Assembly: GCA_030951095.1 (NCBI GenBank)
Contig: JAUZQI010000188.1
Coordinates: 1-13,613 of the forward strand
Reading direction: 5' to 3'
Length of the DNA: 13,613 nucleotides
Origin: Mariprofundus sp.
GTDB taxonomy: Bacteria > Pseudomonadota > Zetaproteobacteria > Mariprofundales > Mariprofundaceae
The position numbers and the translations under genes were made by a program. Each line of letters starts with the position of its first letter. The first letter of the stretch is position 1. The notes under the pieces are model-generated. The model was not told the origin of the DNA. It searched no databases and worked only from the letters and a program-made list of their open reading frames with translations. Positions 12,927-13,613 of the stretch are shown here, in pieces.

Positions 12927-13613
12927 TTAATCTTCAATCTTTCCTTCCACGAAATTAATAAAAGCAGAGCAGACTACTAACATGAACTTGGCATCATTGA
13001 AGTCTATTTCCGTCAAGCTAGTCATTGCATGACGAATGCCTCCCTCATCAGAAGTGTATCCGTAAAGGCTGCTGAAGGCTTTTTTTAAAGCTGGATGCAA
13101 GCCAAAGTCCGTTTCCAGTCTTTTAAGCAATTGGCCAAGGGTTCCTTTTTCTTTGCCAACTGTTATTCCAACAAAACTTTCTACTGCCGATATAGATTCC
13201 TTTATCGAATTCCTATAATCCGGCGCTTCTCGATCAGAGAGCAATTCAAGAGCACGTCGCAAATGGGAACGAACCGGCCCTTCATTGTTCTCTATAGCCT
13301 GCTCAATTTCAGCCACCTCATGCTGCTCGGTGATTTGCGTAACCTTTCCATCGACAAACCGATATGCAGACATTTCTTTCTCTAAAAGAGCATTACAGCT
13401 TTTCGTAAATTTTTCATGGAATTGATGTTTTTTGAAGTTTATTGCTATGAATTCTATAAAGTCGTATGCCTCATGCCATTCACATTCAAAAAAGTACCGC
13501 CTCAGATAGGCTAATACTTTATTCCAGTCGTCATCTAGATTGTCGAGTGGTTTCTTGAAATAATTAAACCAGAGGTGTTTACACAAGTCTTTATGGTCTT
13601 TGTTATTACTAAG
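12927..13613 (-). CDS. AbiJ-type abortive-infection-like protein (5' end outside window)
   Basis: The frame is open to the right edge, giving 228 residues; the start lies beyond. Segments FNYFKKPLDNLDDDWNKVLA, YLRRYFFECEWHEAYDFIEF, ALLEKEMSAYRFVDGKVTQI and LRRALELLSDREAPDYRNSI match proteins annotated with an AbiJ_NTD4 domain, as I recall them. The C-terminal helical part (about 130-228 of the visible piece), with KESISAVESFV, HPALKKAFSSLYGYTSDEGG followed by IRHAM, and DAKFMLVVCSAFINFVEGK, is HEPN-like; Arg-His in GGIRHAM is the candidate RNase-type motif. Typical relatives are near 290 residues, so about 60 N-terminal residues are missing from view. An in-frame TTG at 13586 is unlikely to be the start, since the domain extends past it. 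Role as phage defence is from family knowledge. Its stop is 68 bases from the IS30 end. Confidence 0.8.
   Translation of the reverse strand, partial: LSNNKDHKDLCKHLWFNYFKKPLDNLDDDWNKVLAYLRRYFFECEWHEAYDFIEFIAINFKKHQFHEKFTKSCNALLEKEMSAYRFVDGKVTQITEQHEVAEIEQAIENNEGPVRSHLRRALELLSDREAPDYRNSIKESISAVESFVGITVGKEKGTLGQLLKRLETDFGLHPALKKAFSSLYGYTSDEGGIRHAMTSLTEIDFNDAKFMLVVCSAFINFVEGKIED

Noticed and set aside
12859..12958. Missing second half of the response regulator to the right of the IS
   Set aside because: The frame with VTVIPIVLL is faintly receiver-like, but the conserved Asp, Thr/Ser and Lys are absent, it soon stops, and its end overlaps the AbiJ-like gene on the other strand.
13587..13613. 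TTG at 13586 as the true start of the AbiJ-like gene
   Set aside because: The same frame stays open to the window edge and relatives have more N-terminal sequence, so the gene is taken as running out of the window.

Overview
The window reads as a stretch of a Gram-negative proteobacterial chromosome. It encodes two outer-membrane beta-barrels, at least two lipoproteins, several Sec signal peptides, a DbpA helicase and an E. coli YheS-like ABC-F ATPase. The mix of a DUF1302-like barrel, an alginate-export-type barrel and a cupredoxin would fit a Zetaproteobacterium or an environmental gammaproteobacterium. That placement is inference; nothing here fixes the taxon.

Layout. Positions 1-3363 (plus strand) hold the tail of an unrecognised gene, dbpA, a DUF1302-like outer-membrane protein and a small lipoprotein. 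Between dbpA and the barrel gene sits a small inverted-repeat element whose right arm is read through as the hydrophobic core of the barrel protein's signal peptide. Positions 3364-5663 hold a fold-back repeat, then a minus-strand pair: a GIY-YIG protein overlapping the 3' end of yheS. Positions 5731-7225 hold a plus-strand pair, yjbQ and a GT-B glycosyltransferase-like gene. Positions 7279-8114 hold two overlapping genes for exported proteins of unknown function.

Positions 8198-11388 form a likely periplasmic/outer-membrane metal or redox group: a His/Met-rich lipoprotein, a small cupredoxin with a complete copper site, and an alginate-export-family barrel. The cupredoxin has its own apparent promoter, a strong leader hairpin over part of its ribosome binding site, and a 3' hairpin terminator.

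Positions 11617-13613 form an accessory region. A response-regulator gene is cut by an IS30-family element one codon before its expected phospho-acceptor Asp. The other side of the IS does not restore the gene and there is no visible target duplication, so a rearrangement is likely. Next to the IS is an AbiJ-type (AbiJ_NTD4 plus HEPN-like C-terminus) abortive-infection-like gene that runs off the right edge.

The most interesting items are the repeat-derived signal peptide, the lipoprotein-cupredoxin-barrel group with its leader hairpin, and the IS30/AbiJ-like end.
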